DNA from: Sepiola atlantica
Taxonomy: Eukaryota > Mollusca > Cephalopoda > Sepiida > Sepiolidae
NCBI GenBank assembly: GCA_963556195.1
Contig: OY744544.1
Location: forward strand, 49,464,325 to 49,528,324
Reading direction: 5' to 3'
DNA length: 64,000 nucleotides
Part shown: positions 11,195 to 24,375 of the stretch, one piece after another
Layout of the letters: each line of letters starts with the position of its first letter
How positions within the stretch are numbered: the stretch's first letter is position 1
Program-made: the position numbers and the translations under genes
The notes under the pieces: model-generated
Databases searched by the model: none
The model's input: only the letters and a program-made list of their open reading frames with translations
What the model was told of the DNA's origin: nothing

Positions 11195-11393
11195 ATTTGA
11201 TTATCAGAGTCCGGCTTTACCACAATTTGAATTAAGAGAAATTCAGACTACCCATTATCTTATGCATGGATTAATAGACACCATTTATTCTTATAAACAC
11301 AGGACTCACTGCTTCAGTTATTTTTTGTGTTTGTGTGTAATCGTTATGAACAATTTCTTTTTAATACATGACTTTAGTTTGATGTATGATTAG
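11195..11393 (+). other. Possible downstream exon, A-S2
   Basis: Same acceptor and 65-codon open frame as at 5919-6117, ending in TAG at 11391-11393. It would pair in frame with the copied GTAAGT donor near 8998. No function can be assigned. Confidence 0.2.
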
Positions 11394-14077
11394 TAAAAAA
11401 AAAATTTTAAAAAAAGATCAGTGATCATCACAAACGAAGGACTCTGTTCTTGCAATAATAACTACGTCATAGCTCTCATGTTTTTAATTATCTATTCCTC
11501 AAAATCATAAAAGAAAGAACATTCTTTGGGGTGGATTCTTGATGATAGCAAGTCACTAATAAGAACTTAACACAAACATTTCAGTACTTTCATATTTTGA
11601 GTTTTAAAAAGTGATTATTAATGATGTACATTTTTAGCCACATCATTTTGATTACTGTACTCATTCAATTGAATAGTATATTTTCTAATTTCATCTTCCA
11701 TTTCAGACAATTTGGTTGTTTTTCCCAATTACATCTTTCATTTAAGTGAATTTGCCTACTTAGTTTCATTAACCACACAAGCTACATTGTCATCATCGAA
11801 ATCTCCAGGTTGATTGAAATTTATTTTTATATTCTTTTATATAAAATGAAGACTATAGCAAAAATCTTATTACAAATAATCAAACGGTTAAAAAAACGTT
11901 TTATTACTAAAACATCACGGTTGAACAATGTGTTTCTGTGATTGATATCATTAAGTGCTGCAGTTCCTTTTTTAAATTTGTGTTTTTATCTTTTGACACA
12001 ATTACACATTCTCAAAAGACACATTAAAATAAAAATCACCCATTTAAATATAAAATTGTTTTTGTTTTTTTACAATATATTCTTGCTTGAAAGTGGTGAA
12101 CAAACTTAAAATAAATGTGTTTCAATATATTGAGCAATAAACTAATCATTTTTCATAAATATGTTAAGCACATTTTTTGACTATTGTTTTGTTGTTCATG
12201 CCTAGGTTTATAATCTGAAACAAACTCAGGAGCAATACATTATTACTGCACTAGGACACTTTCTAAATGTTATATTTTGTAGAAAACACTGATCAGTTCC
12301 CTAGATGCAACAGATGTGTGCAATAATGCAGTAGGACACTCAAAACATAGTAAATGCTGCATTCGGATGTATTTAATACTCTAGATAGAGCAAGTATGTG
12401 TTATAATATAGTGTGACTCTTAGTATGTCTTATGGTGAATCTAACAGTGCACAATATCATAGAGATAGCATGTGTGTAATTTACTAATGGATATATACTA
12501 AATCAGTAACTGTTCAATATGTTAGATAGAACAGTGTAAAACTTGGTAAGGTGTACCTGCTTAATCTGTCGGTGTTCTTTACCCTAAATACAGCAGCTTT
12601 CTGTAAATTCGGTCTATTCTACTTTTAACTAGAATTATCAGTCACCACAATACCACATTTACTCATAACCGTATATTTGCTTTTTGCTTTATTGAACAAG
12701 TTGTAAACTTTCATTCTTTTTAGTTTTTACGGACGTTAACCATCCATCTGAACAAATACTAAACTTTGAATTATTTACTTGCAGAAAATATGAAAAAATT
12801 ACATTCAAAACAAGGCTTTCAAAAGTGTTCTAAAGTAATAAAAATGTATATCCTACTATAACTAGAATGTTAGTCACCACAATACCACATTTACTCATAA
12901 CACAAATTAGACACAAGACCATCAGAAGTGTGGGAAAGAGTGTCGTCGGTCATCATTGTTCTAACATATGAAAAAAAATTAATATTTCTATGTTTCCCCA
13001 GCTAAGACATTTGTTGCTGAGTAAGGTTAGTGGAAGGTTAACATAAAATAGTAAATTCTTTACAGTAAGGTAACATTGGCATTTTCCCTTTAATGTTATC
13101 AATAATTAAACACTGCTTTTAATGTTATCCAGTAAAAGAGAATAGCAAATCAGTCATCATTTTTTTACATTGAACTTTAACAAGTTCTAGGCGCTTGATT
13201 GTGATAGTGCTCTCTTGACCTCCTTATTTTACAAGTGCTCATTATCCTACATAGAACGAGTGTTTAATTAAATAGAGTTCAATATCCTAGATAGAGCAGA
13301 TGTGTTTATTATACACACCATAGCACAGGATTAAAAAAAACAAACTGATGTTCGGGGAGCAGTGAAACAGTGAAACAGTCAAAGCTGGAGGTTCGGGAAA
13401 AGATTCAGAGCTTGCAGTATATGAAAGAGTCACCCTGATGTTTAAGGAGTCGGAGCCAGCTCTTCAGGAAGTAGTCAGGTCCTAATTGTTCGGGTAGGAG
13501 TCAGAGCCTGATGTTCAGGAAAGAGTCAAGGCCTGGAGTTCAACCCGAATGGTATATTACGGAGTCTGAGTAGAATGGTTTAGGAAGGGTCCCCATTGTT
13601 AGCACTATTATTTATATTCATATAAAATAATGTCTCGATCGGTGAATTTAAAAGAAAAAATTATTCTTCCCCATTGATACCATTTATTATATTCATATAA
13701 AATATTTAATCGGTGATCAACCTAGGTTATTTAATCTAACATACACAAACATGAAAGAAGTAAATAGAAACCATTATTATCATTAACAAAGACTGCTGTC
13801 AGAGGGGCCTGATTGACCTAGGTTATTTTATCTAACATACACGGACATGAAGAAGTAAATAAACAAACACCCTTATTAACATTAATAATGAAGACAAATA
13901 TGGTACTTTTAATAGAAATATTACATTTTTACTCAAGGGAATGGAGAGGTAGTGCAGAGTTTTGGGGAGGCCGGAGATAGTGTAGCCAGGGTGAATTGGC
14001 AACCATGTACGTGACATCTTTTACTCCTGGCAACTGTGGAAGGAGGGCGACTGGAGAAGTGATCCCCGTGCAACGCC

Positions 14078-14255
14078 AATAGGTACGTATATAGTATGCG
14101 CACCGGGGCTGTAATAGGTACGTATATAGCATGTGAACAGGGATGGTGATAAGTAAGTACATACCATGCGCACCTGGGCGACAATAGATACGGATTTAGC
14201 ATTCACACCAGAGTGGCGATAGGTACTTATATATTATGTACCTATATAGAAGGCA
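14078..14255 (+). repeat. 35-bp tandem repeat, five units, A-S2
   Basis: Units start at 14081, 14116, 14151, 14186 and 14221, built on AGGTACGTATATAG, ATGCGCACC and GGGC. It lies about 260 bp inside the Helitron 3' end. Confidence 0.75.
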
Positions 14256-14490
14256 CAGACAGAGGTGGTACTTTTTATAGAAATATGTCATACTTTTGCC
14301 CTGGCCAACGTAAGAGGAATGGTGGAGAAGAAACAGCTTTCGCAAAAGGCAAAATGAGAAAGTAGCTGTGAAATTGGGCGACCAGAGAAGAGAAAAGTAG
14401 AAAGATAAAGAGACGGCTATAGAGAAAGGGAGAGAAATAGAAGTTTGAATATAAAGATGTTACACACGCGATTTTTCTTCTATTCTATAA

Positions 14491-14518
14491 CCTGAGCAAC
14501 GCCGGGTAGCCCTGCTAG
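14491..14518 (+). other. Helitron 3' terminus of unit A
   Basis: CCTGAGCAACGCCGGGTAGC leads into CCTG and CTAG. GCcGGG-TAG-CCCtGC (14501-14515) can fold into a short hairpin with one mismatch right next to CTAG (14515-14518), the classic Helitron 3' signature. The next base is T, as expected for insertion between A and T. Confidence 0.85.
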
Positions 14519-14890
14519 TATAATATAAACGTCACCTGTCTGTATGGATGTATGTATGTATGTATGTATGTATGTATGTATGTTGGTCTTCTCCTCCGAA
14601 AGTACCCAACACACGGTCACGCGGGTGACATTATTAAAACCGGCCAGCCCCCAGACGTGCTAACTCTGAGAATTGGGGGGAAACGTTCATGTTTTCGTAT
14701 AGAAATGGCTCGAAACGTTGAGGGGGGGGGGGATATCACAATCAAGACATAGTACAAAAACGAATTGCGCATGCGTGAAATATATGTCACTTCCTCAATA
14801 AAACCATTTTGAACGCGGCAAGTATGAAAACGTAAGTTTACGACATTTTTTTTATTTGTTTCTGTAATCAACAATTATAAACAACTTAAT
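14519..14890 (+). other. Helitron 5' terminal region of unit B with (TATG)n
   Basis: ATATAAACGTCACCTGTCTG is followed by a TATG/GTAT run (14541-14584), then CTTCTCCTCCGAAAGTACCC. The same order occurs at the starts of units C and D. A 66-codon frame through the microsatellite is not a gene. Confidence 0.75.
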
Positions 14891-14903
14891 TTTTATTTAA
14901 ACA

Positions 14904-16362
14904 AAAAAATTCGCTAATATTATTTGTTTATTAAACGTATCGTAAAAAAAAATATATATATGAGTTTATTATGCATTCTGTCCTCGTGGGGAGGCAAGTA
15001 AATATTTACATTTCTCTTCGTAAGCCAACTCCAAATAAAACGGTATTTTCACACTTAAATAAAAACATTCACATGTACACATTTGACTGACAATTGTTAA
15101 TCCCCCCCCCCAAAAAAAACACAACAAATTAAAATATATTTATTGCTAATATTATTTGTTTATTAAACGTATCGCAAAAAAAATATATATATATATATAT
15201 ATGAGTTTATTATGCATTCTGTCCTCGTGGGGAGGCACGTAAATACTGACACAAAAACATGTTTGTTTAGTTTCCCAACGAGAAACGCAATATATTATAA
15301 TAAATAAACAAAATATATACATTTAAAAAAATAACCCTACATTGGCCTCACCATCCATAATCAACAATTAAGATCGATAATTTTATTTACAAATATTTCT
15401 ATAACTTATTTTTTTTGTTTATTAAACGTATCGTAAAAAAAAAAACACGATATGACTTTATTATGCAATCTCTCTTCGTGGGGAGGCAAGTAAATATTTA
15501 CATTTCTCTTCGTAAGCCAACTCCAAATAAAACGGTATTTTCACACTTAAATAAAAACATTCACATGTACACATTTGACTGACAATTGTTAATCCCCCCC
15601 CCCAAAAAAAAACACAACAAATTAAAATATATTTATTGCTAATATTATTTGTTTATTAAACGTATCGCAAAAAAAAAAATATATATATATGAGTTTATTA
15701 TGCATTCTGTCCTCGTGGGGAGGCAAGTAAATATTTACATTTCTCTTCGTAAGCCAACTCTAAATAAAACGGTATTTTCACACTTAAATAAAAACATTCA
15801 CATGTACACATTTGACTGACAATTGTTAATCCCCCCCCCAAAAAAAAACACAACAAATTAAAATATATTTATTGCTAATATTATTTGTTTATTAAACGTA
15901 TCGCAAAAAAAAAATATATATATATATATGAGTTTATTATGCATTCTGTCCTCGTGGGGAGGCACGTAAATACTGACACAAAAACATGTTTGTTTAGTTT
16001 CCCAACGTGAAACGCAATATATTTTAATAAATAAACAAAATATATACATTTTAAAACATAACCCTACATTGGCCTCACCATCCATAATCAACAATTAAGA
16101 TCGATAATTTTATTTACAAATATTTCTATAACTTAATTTTTTTGTTTATTAAACGTATCGTAAAAAAAAAACAGGATATGACTTTATTATGCAATCTCCC
16201 TTCGTGGGGAGGCAAGTAAATATTTACATTTCTCTTCGTAAGCCAACTCCAAATAAAACGGTATTTTCACACTTAAATAAAAACATTTACATGTACATTT
16301 GACTGACAATTGTTCATTCCCCCCCCCCCCCCAAAAAAAACACAACAAATTAAAATATATTT
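14904..16362 (+). repeat. 5' minisatellite of unit B, six units
   Basis: Same order of type 1 and type 2 units as unit A (1, 2, 1, 1, 2, 1), with small changes in C, A and TA run lengths. The retained order supports recent duplication of the whole unit. Confidence 0.85.
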
Positions 16363-17636
16363 ATTTATAATTCTTATGTATTTTTCTTTACAAGTATTAA
16401 GAGTTTTACTTATTTACATGAAATTAAAACAACTGTTACTTATACAGAATTTGAACTTTCTTAAAATCGTTTTAAACGATCACTATTGACTAATCACTAA
16501 CTACTCATTTCATTGATAAATTTTCACTTCAGAAATTACAGTTGCCTACTTTCAGAAACTTTTCATTCATACAATAAGATAAATCGATGACTTTACATTC
16601 AGTTTGGCACTTCCGGTTGACTCGGTGGAATGAATGGAACTCTTCAATTATTAAGTCCAAGTGACGTTTGAAATGCAGAACTACCCTTACTTATTACAAT
16701 AAAATATCAGAATTTGTTAAAGTTTTTGTATTGTTTCTTTTCTTATTTTTTAGAGTTTAAAGTTTTATTTTTTTCCTTTTTTATAATATAAAGTATAAGA
16801 ATTTGGCATAATTATTTTGTCGTGTAAATGAAAAATCTGTGTAAACGGAATAAATGTTCCCCCACCCACCTTACCTAAATATATAAGACAGCGACTACAT
16901 AATAACGTGCCACCCATTATAAATAATATTACAATATTTTTATAAATAATATTACAATATTTTTAAGTATAAAAACTCATCGGACATAATCAAATATGAA
17001 TTCGTAAACGTCGATAATTAAATATGATATACTTCTTTTTAAGGCATTAGAACTTTACACGATAAAAAACAATTGACAAATTCGGACATTTTCCATTATA
17101 ATAAATTAAAAAAAAAAACATTAAACTCACAAAAAAAAATAAAACAATTGCTGAAATTTTTTAATAAACACTTACTCTGTCTGTGATAAGGGGGCCTTTT
17201 AAAATTAAAGAGGCCTACAGAGCCACATTAAAATTACCCCCCCCCCCCAAACTGCTGCCCTTATATTAAATACATTTTCTTCTTTTTTCAACATACACTA
17301 ATTGACATTAATTTAGACTTAGATTTACCCGTGAGGCGGTGGCAAGCGACATATTGTCGATAGTGTTCACCACTCGACTACAACAATATTTCTGTTTCAC
17401 ACTTACTACAATAACTTCCAGTAGTATTTACTGACCAACACATCAGATTTGTTTGCCTTTCAAGCTCCATACGGAAATAGAATTTACGTGCTTTAAATAG
17501 TAATTAATGCCCCCCTTCATTTGCCCAATTGATACACATCAGAAACATATTACATACAATAACATATCCTTTGGACTTTTAACACAATACATGGTTCAGA
17601 TCAAAATTGGTTTAATTTCTTGCAAATCAGACGTGA
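16363..17636 (+). other. AT-rich spacer of unit B, no gene recognised
   Basis: Near-identical to 1481-2756, with the same short ATAAATAATATTAC duplication and C run. The stops that close the Rep frame upstream are shared. Confidence 0.6.
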
Positions 17637-18534
17637 CTAACCTGCCACATTTTCAAGATTTTCATAGCAAGAGTTTTCCATCTAAAGCTAGGTATCCAAC
17701 TCCTAACGAAAGGAAACATTTTAGGAGTGGTCATAGCATACATTTACACTGTTGAGTGGCAGAAAAGAGGATTGCCACATGCTCATTGTCTGGTTTGGCT
17801 TCAACAAAAATTGAGATCCTCTGACATAGATTCAGTTATCAGTGCGGAAATTCCGGATCCAGTGGCAGATCCGCTTTTACATGATATCATTAGGCACCAT
17901 ATGATTCATGGACCATGTGGAAAAATAAACAGATGTTCACTCTGTCTCAAAGATGGACACTGCAGTAAGAGATATCCCAGACACTTCTTGAGGTTTTGAG
18001 ACGACAGTTACCCTACCTGGCAACATAACGGTTCCTGTAGACAACCGATGGGTTGTACCACATAATAAACTGCTTTGTAAGATTTTTGATGCACATATCA
18101 ATGTTGAATACTGCAACAGCGTGAAATCAATAAAATACATTTGTAAATATGTAAATAAAGGTAGTGATCAAGCTATCTTCACAATTGAAAGTAATGCTCA
18201 TGATGAAGTTAAGAGATACGAAACAGGACGTTACATATCAACCAATGAAGCCATTTGGAGAATACTTAACTATCACATACATGTACATCATCCCCCAGTT
18301 ATTCACCTATCAGTTACTCTAGAAAATGGACAGCGAATATACTTTACTGAAACCACTCTAACAGCTTTCTTCAAATTGTGTCAAACAGATTTTTTTGCAC
18401 GTACACTTTTTTACTCGGAAGTTCCACTTTATTATACCTGGGACAGTAAAACTAAGCTCTTCAAGCGACAACTGTACTGTGTAGAACACAATAAAAATTC
18501 CAATATTCATTGCCACCATGTTCTTTTTCAGTAA
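17637..18534 (+). pseudogene. Helitron Rep exon of unit B, frameshifted
   Basis: Copy of the unit A Rep exon with two deletions. The first removes 62 bp after CACTTCTTGAG (about 17992), between short GAG repeats. It shifts the frame and stops it at 17997-17999, ahead of the catalytic tyrosines. The second removes 36 bp (12 codons, in frame) at about 18351, within the stretch corresponding to residues 229-241 of unit A. The HUH motif (17775-17786) and, in the downstream frame, the YICKYVNKG motif are still readable, but no single protein can contain both. A Lys replaces Asn in the Cys-rich stretch. The GTAAGT donor overlapping the final TAA is kept. This copy is inactive. Confidence 0.85.
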
Positions 18535-18614
18535 GTCACCAATTTCAAACTCCTCAAGAGTTTTCAGAATTCTAAATTCATTTTAACTACATTTTGTTTA
18601 TACAAATTACCTAT

Positions 18615-18755
18615 TCTAAAATGACAACTCTCCCAGAGTTTAGAATAATTAAATAATGAATGATGCCCCCCCCCCTGAGTTGAGAATGACTTAAAAATGA
18701 ATGACAACTCCTCCAGAGTTGAGAATAACTTACAAATGAATGACAGTTGAGAATT
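18615..18755 (+). repeat. 40-bp degenerate tandem repeat, B-S1
   Basis: Same short form as in A-S1, three to four units with GAGTTGAGAAT. Confidence 0.6.
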
Positions 18756-19503
18756 GACTAAAAGAACATGGTTTTGGTTGCTTAACATCCAAATATGCCT
18801 CCCAAAATCCAACCTCTGGTCCCTGTTCTGGGAGGTGGTAACAGGGTAAAACAGTGTAAATGCTTAGGAGGTTATGGATGCAACTTTACACCAGTTCTTA
18901 TAGCCCGTTTCACTCTGTATAACCCTGGCTAACAAGGCTCTGGTAATGTATTCTTCAACTATTTCGTTTCAAACAAGTATTTTTATTTGCTTGCTATTTA
19001 ATCTATTAGTCTGTCGATGTTACATTCAATAAACAGCATGTGTATTATTCTATTAACTATGCAACACCATATAAATACTGCTACATGATATAAACCAAAC
19101 CATGCACACAGATGAAGTAAGGGAGACAGTCGGACAGATAGGGGAAAACAGTCATTATCAGAGAAAATATTTTTGTTTACTTTTTTGGTGCACATTCTTT
19201 TTTTTATAATTATTTTCACTTTCTAAGTAAATGTTTGAAAACTATTAGCACTGAAACTTAGTGAAAACAATGGCACTTTGGTGAGAAGTGAAATGACTGT
19301 ATAGTCCCATTGAGACTCCCTCGTGAATATAGTAAGGCACCTCACCAAACAGGCAATAGTAAATACATCTCCTATTAGAAAGTTACACAAAGGAAAACAT
19401 CAACACAAATTTACACTAGAGTATAGATTTACTCCTCTCCAGGAGTTAGGCACAAGGCCAGTTTTTATCTTAATCCCACAAGTCGGGTTGGGAAAGTGGG
19501 GTT

Positions 19504-20765
19504 TAAAAATTGCCTGGGCAGCCCCGTCGGCATTCCCTGGTAGGGGCGCCTCAGGCAGTAAGCAATAAACTTACTCCTCCCCAAAGAGGGGAGGTAAAGC
19601 CTGGGAGGGTGGACCTCCTAGAACTGCACAGGACAGATCAGACCCACAGACCGGCGGAAACCAAGCCCCGAAGGCCAAGACAATACCGATCTATGAAGTG
19701 CAGTATCCATCGGAACAGATACTACACTTTGATCTTAGCCAAAAGGCGTTATTTAACCCCCACCCACAATAGGAATATGTGACACAAGGTCGGAAAGTGG
19801 GATTTGAAAAGCCAGCGCTCGAGAAGATGAGCACTGTGGCCATTAAAAATTGCCTGGGCAGCCCTGTCGGCATTCCCCGGCAGGGGCGCCTCAGGCAGCA
19901 AGCAATTAACTTACTCCTCCCCAAAGAGGGGAGGCAAAGCCTGGGAAGGTGGACCTACTAGAACTGCACAGGACAGACCCATAGACCGGCGTAAATCAAG
20001 CCCCGAAGGCCAAGACGATACCAGTTTATGGGGTGCAGTATCAATCGGAACAGATACTACACTTTAATCTTAGCCAAAAGGCGTTATTTAACCCCCACCC
20101 ACAATAGGAATATGTGACACAAGGACTGAAAGTGGGATTTGAAAAGCCAGCGCTGGAGAAGGTGAGCACTCTGGCCATTAAAAATTGCTTGGGCAGCCCT
20201 GTCGGCATTCCCCGGTAGGGGCGCCTCAGGCAGTAAGCAATTAACTTACTCCTTCCCAAAGAGGGGAGGTAAAGCCTGGGAGGGTGGACCTCCTAGAACT
20301 GCACAGGACAGATCAGACCCACAGACCGGCGGAAACCAAGCCCCAGAAGGCCAAGACAATACCGATCTATGAAGTGCAGTATCCATCGGAACAGATACTA
20401 CACTTTGATCTTAGCCAAAAGGCGTTATTTAACCCCCACCCACAATAGGAATATGTGACACAAGGACTGACAGTGGGATTTGAAAAGCCAGCGCTCGAGA
20501 AGGTGAGCACTCTGGCCATTAAAAATTGCCTGGGCAACCCTGTCGACATTCCCCGGCAGGGGCGTTTCAGGCAGCAAGCAATTAACTTACTCCTCCCCAA
20601 AGAGGGGAGGTAAAGCCTGGGAGGGTGGACCTCCTAGAACTGCACAGGACAGATCAGACCCACAGACCGGCGGAAACCAAGCCCCGAAGGCCAAAACAAC
20701 ACCGATCCATGAAGTGCAGCACCCATCAGAACAGATACCACACTTTGATCTTAGCAAAATGGCCA
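19504..20765 (-). repeat. U2 snRNA-headed repeat array, four units, B-S1
   Basis: U2-like heads at 19713-19747, 20048-20082, 20389-20423 and 20729-20764 on the minus strand. The second unit is the subtype with GACGATACCAGTTTATGG that is otherwise the first unit of S2 arrays. This array therefore looks like an S1 unit joined in register to an S2 array, as unequal exchange or gene conversion would produce. Confidence 0.8.
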
Positions 20766-21030
20766 AGCTATTTTACTACTAAACAATATCTTAGTTCTGT
20801 TTCAGTTTGGAATTGCTTAACAGCCTGAGACCCCCCAGTACCAGAAAATCTCAATTGAAGCAGCCTTTTTCAATAGAGTACAGCATTTGTTCTTTGTAAT
20901 TATATATCTTTTACTACAAAACTATCTATTTTTAAACAAACTGCATTTTATCCTTTTCTATTCACAATTCAGAACACCTTTTAAATAGATTCCTTTATGT
21001 TCTATATATTTGATGCTTTCTTTCCTTCAG

Positions 21031-21229
21031 ATTTGATTATCAGAGTCCGGCTTTACCACAATTTAAATTAAGAGAAATTCAGACTACCCATTATCTTATG
21101 CATGGATTAATAGACACCATTTATTCTTATAAACACAGGACTCACTGCTTCAGTTATTTTTTGTGTTTGTGTGTAATCGTTATGAACAATTTCTTTTTAA
21201 TACATGACTTTAGTTTGATGTATGATTAG
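21031..21229 (+). other. Possible downstream exon, B-S1
   Basis: Copy of 5919-6117 with the same acceptor and TAG (21227-21229). One base change turns Glu into Lys (CAATTTAAATTA). Confidence 0.2.
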
Positions 21230-24189
21230 TAAAAAAAAAATTTAAAAAAAAGATCAGTGATCATCACAAACGAAGGACTCTGTTCTTGCAATAATAACTA
21301 CGTCATAGCTCTCATGTTTTTAATTATCTATTCCTCAAAATCATAAAAGAAAGAACATTCTTTGGGGTGGATTCTTGATGATAGCAAGTCACTAATAAGA
21401 ACTTAACACAAACATTTCAGTACTTTCATATTTTGAGTTTTAAAAAGTGATTATTAATGATGTACATTTTTAGCCACATCATTTTGATTACTGTACTCAT
21501 TCAATTGAATAGTATATTTTCTAATTTCATCTTCCATTTCAGACAATTTGGTTGTTTTTCCCAATTACATCTTTCATTTAAGTGAATTTGCCTACTTAGT
21601 TTCATTAACCACACAAGCTACATTGTCATCATCGAAATCTCCAGGTTGATTGAAATTTATTTTTATATTCTTTTATATAAAATGAAGACTATAGCAAAAA
21701 TCTTATTACAAATAATCAAACGGTTAAAAAAACGTTTTATTACTAAAACATCACGGTTGAACAATGTGTTTCTGTGATTGATATCATTAAGTGCTGCAGT
21801 TCCTTTTTTAAATTTGTGTTTTTATCTTTTGACACAATTACACATTCTCAAAAGACACATTAAAATAAAAATCACCCATTTAAATATAAAATTGTTTTTG
21901 TTTTTTTACAATATATTCTTGCTTGAAAGTGGTGAACAAACTTAAAATAAATGTGTTTCAATATATTGAGCAATAAACTAATCATTTTTCATAAATATGT
22001 TAAGCACATTTTTTGACTATTGTTTTGTTGTTCATGCCTAGGTTTATAATCTGAAACAAACTCAGGAGCAATAAATTATTACTGCACTAGGACACTTTCT
22101 AAATGTTATATTTTGTAGAAAACACTGATCAGTTCCCTAGATGCAACAGATGTGTGCAATAATGCAGTAGGACACTCAAAACATAGTAAATGCTGCATTC
22201 GGATGTATTTAATACTCTAGATAGAGCAAGTATGTGTTATAATATAGTGTGACTCTTAGTATGTCTTATGGTGAATCTAACAGTGCACAATATCATAGAG
22301 ATAGCATGTGTGTAATTTACTAATGGATATATACTAAATCAGTAACTGTTCAATATGTTAGATAGAACAGTGTAACACTTGGTAAGGTGTACCTGCTTAA
22401 TCTGTCGGTGTTCTTTACCCTAAATACAGCAGCTTTCTGTAAATTCGGTCTATCTTACTTTTAAGTAGAATGATCAGTCACCACAATACCACATTTACTC
22501 ATAACCTTATATTTGCTTTTTGCTTTATTGAACAAGTTGTAAACTTTCATTCTTTTTAGTTTTTATGGACGTTAACCAAACACTTAGACTGGTACCGACT
22601 TCAGTTACCAATTAAGGGTTGTAGCATCCATCTGAACAAATACTAAACTTTGAATTATTTACTTGCAGAAAATATGAAAAAATTACATTCAAAACAAGGC
22701 TTTCAAAAGTGTTCTAAAGTAATAAAAATGTATATCCTACTATAACTAGAATGTTAGTCACCACAATACCACATTTACTCATAACACAAATTAGACACAA
22801 GACCATCAGAAGTGTGGGAAAGAGTGTCGTCGGTCATCATTGTTCTAACATATGAAAAAAAATTAATATTTCTATGTTTCCCCAGCTAAGACATTTTTTG
22901 CTGAGCAAGGTTAGTGGAAGGTTAACATAAAATAGTAAATTCTTTACAGTAAGGTAACATTGGCATTTTCCCTTTAATGTTATCAATAATTAAACACTGC
23001 TTTTAATGTTATCCAGTAAAAGAGAATAGCAAATCAGTCATCATTTTTTTACATTGAAATTTAACAAGTTCTAGGCGCTTGATTGTGATAGTGCTCTCTT
23101 GACCTCCTTATTTTACAAGTGCTCATTATCCTACATAGAACGAGTGTTTAATTAAATAGAGTTCAATATCCTAGATAGAGCAGATGTGTTTATTATACAC
23201 ACCATAGCACAGGATTAAAAAAAACAAACTGATGTTCGGGGAGCAGTGAAACAGTGAAACAGTCAAAGCTGGAGGTTCGGGAAAAGATTCAGAGCTTGCA
23301 GTATATGAAAGAGTCACCCTGATGTTTAAGGAGTCGGAGCCAGCTCTTCAGGAAGTAGTCAGGTCCTAATTGTTCGGGTAGGAGTCAGAGCCTGATGTTC
23401 AGGAAAGAGTCAAGGCCTGGAGTTCAACCCGAATGGTATATTACGGAGTCTGAGTAGAATGGTTTAGGAAGGGTCCCCATTGTTAGCACTATTATTTATA
23501 TTCATATAAAATAATGTCTCGATCGGTGAAATTAAAAGAAAAAATTATTCTTCCCCATTGATACCATTTATTATATTCATATAAAATATTTAATCGGTGA
23601 TCAACCTAGGTTATTTAATCTAACATACACAAACATGAAAGAAGTAAATAGACACCATTATTATCATTAACAAAGACTGCTGTCAGAGGGGCCTGATCAA
23701 CCTAGGTTATTTTATCTAACATACACGGACATGAAGAAGTAAATAAACAAACACCCTTATTAACAATACTAATGAAGACAAATATGGTACTTTTAATAGA
23801 AATGTTACATTTTTACTCCAGGGAATGGAGAGGTAGTGCAGAGTTTTGGGGAGGCCTGAAAATAGTGTAGCCAGGGTGAATTGGCAACCATGTACGTGAC
23901 ATCTTTTACTCCTGGCAACTGTGGAAGGAGGGCGACTGGAGAAGTGATCCCCGTGCAACGCCAATAGGTACGTATATAGTATGCGCACCGAGTCTGTAAT
24001 AGGTACGTAAGAATCTAAAACAAACAGATAAACAAAACAAAATTGACAACTGAAATGTGTAGAACACAATAAAAATTCCAATATTAATTGTCATCATGTT
24101 CTTTTCCAGTAAGTCACCAATTTCAAACTCCTCAAGAGTTTTCAGAATTCTAAACTCATTTTAACTACATTTTGTTTATACAAATTACC

Positions 24190-24375
24190 AATTCTAAAAT
24201 GACAACTCTCCCAGAGTTTAGAATAATTAAATAATGAATGATGCCCCCCCCCCTGAGTTGAGAATAATTAGAAAATGAATGACACATCCACCAGAGTTGA
24301 GAATGACTTAAAAATGAATGACACCTCTCCAGAGTTGAGAATAACTTAAAAATGAATGACAGTTGAGAATTGACT
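24190..24375 (+). repeat. 40-bp degenerate tandem repeat, B-S2
   Basis: Same four- to five-unit form as A-S2. Confidence 0.6.

Larger units (their letters stand above)
1..14518 (+). mobile_element. Helitron unit A, 5' end cut off by the window
   Basis: First of three head-to-tail units. The window opens inside the element, at a point matching base 14891 of unit B, so about 370 bases with the 5' terminus are missing. In order it holds a 5' minisatellite, an AT-rich spacer, a Rep exon, segment S1 (3686-8933) and segment S2 (8934-14518), ending in a GC hairpin followed by CTAG at 14515-14518. Helitrons begin with TC, end with CTRR after a hairpin and insert between A and T without target duplication; the 3' end here fits. 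No helicase domain was found, so the unit cannot be a complete autonomous Helitron. Confidence 0.8.
8934..14518 (+). repeat. Segment S2 of unit A, with the Helitron 3' end
   Basis: Second copy of the segment. It starts with a slightly changed copy of the last 67 bases of the Rep exon (GACAACTGAAATGTG...) and its GTAAGT donor, then repeats the S1 order and continues to the Helitron 3' terminus. Against S1 it lacks 48 bp at about 12741, a deletion shared with B-S2, and carries one extra 40-bp unit at 9065-9265. Apart from the U2 array and the possible exon it holds no recognisable gene. Confidence 0.8.
18477..24044 (+). repeat. Segment S1 of unit B
   Basis: Copy of A-S1 with the same truncation inside the 35-bp repeat (about 24005) and the same foreign 37-base junction before S2, so the A/B duplication came after that junction formed. 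It carries four U2-headed units instead of three. The body outside the named repeats has no recognisable gene. Confidence 0.8.

Noticed and set aside
14552..14752. Frame starting with MYVCMYVCMYVC at the Helitron 5' end
   Set aside because: Translation of the TATG microsatellite.
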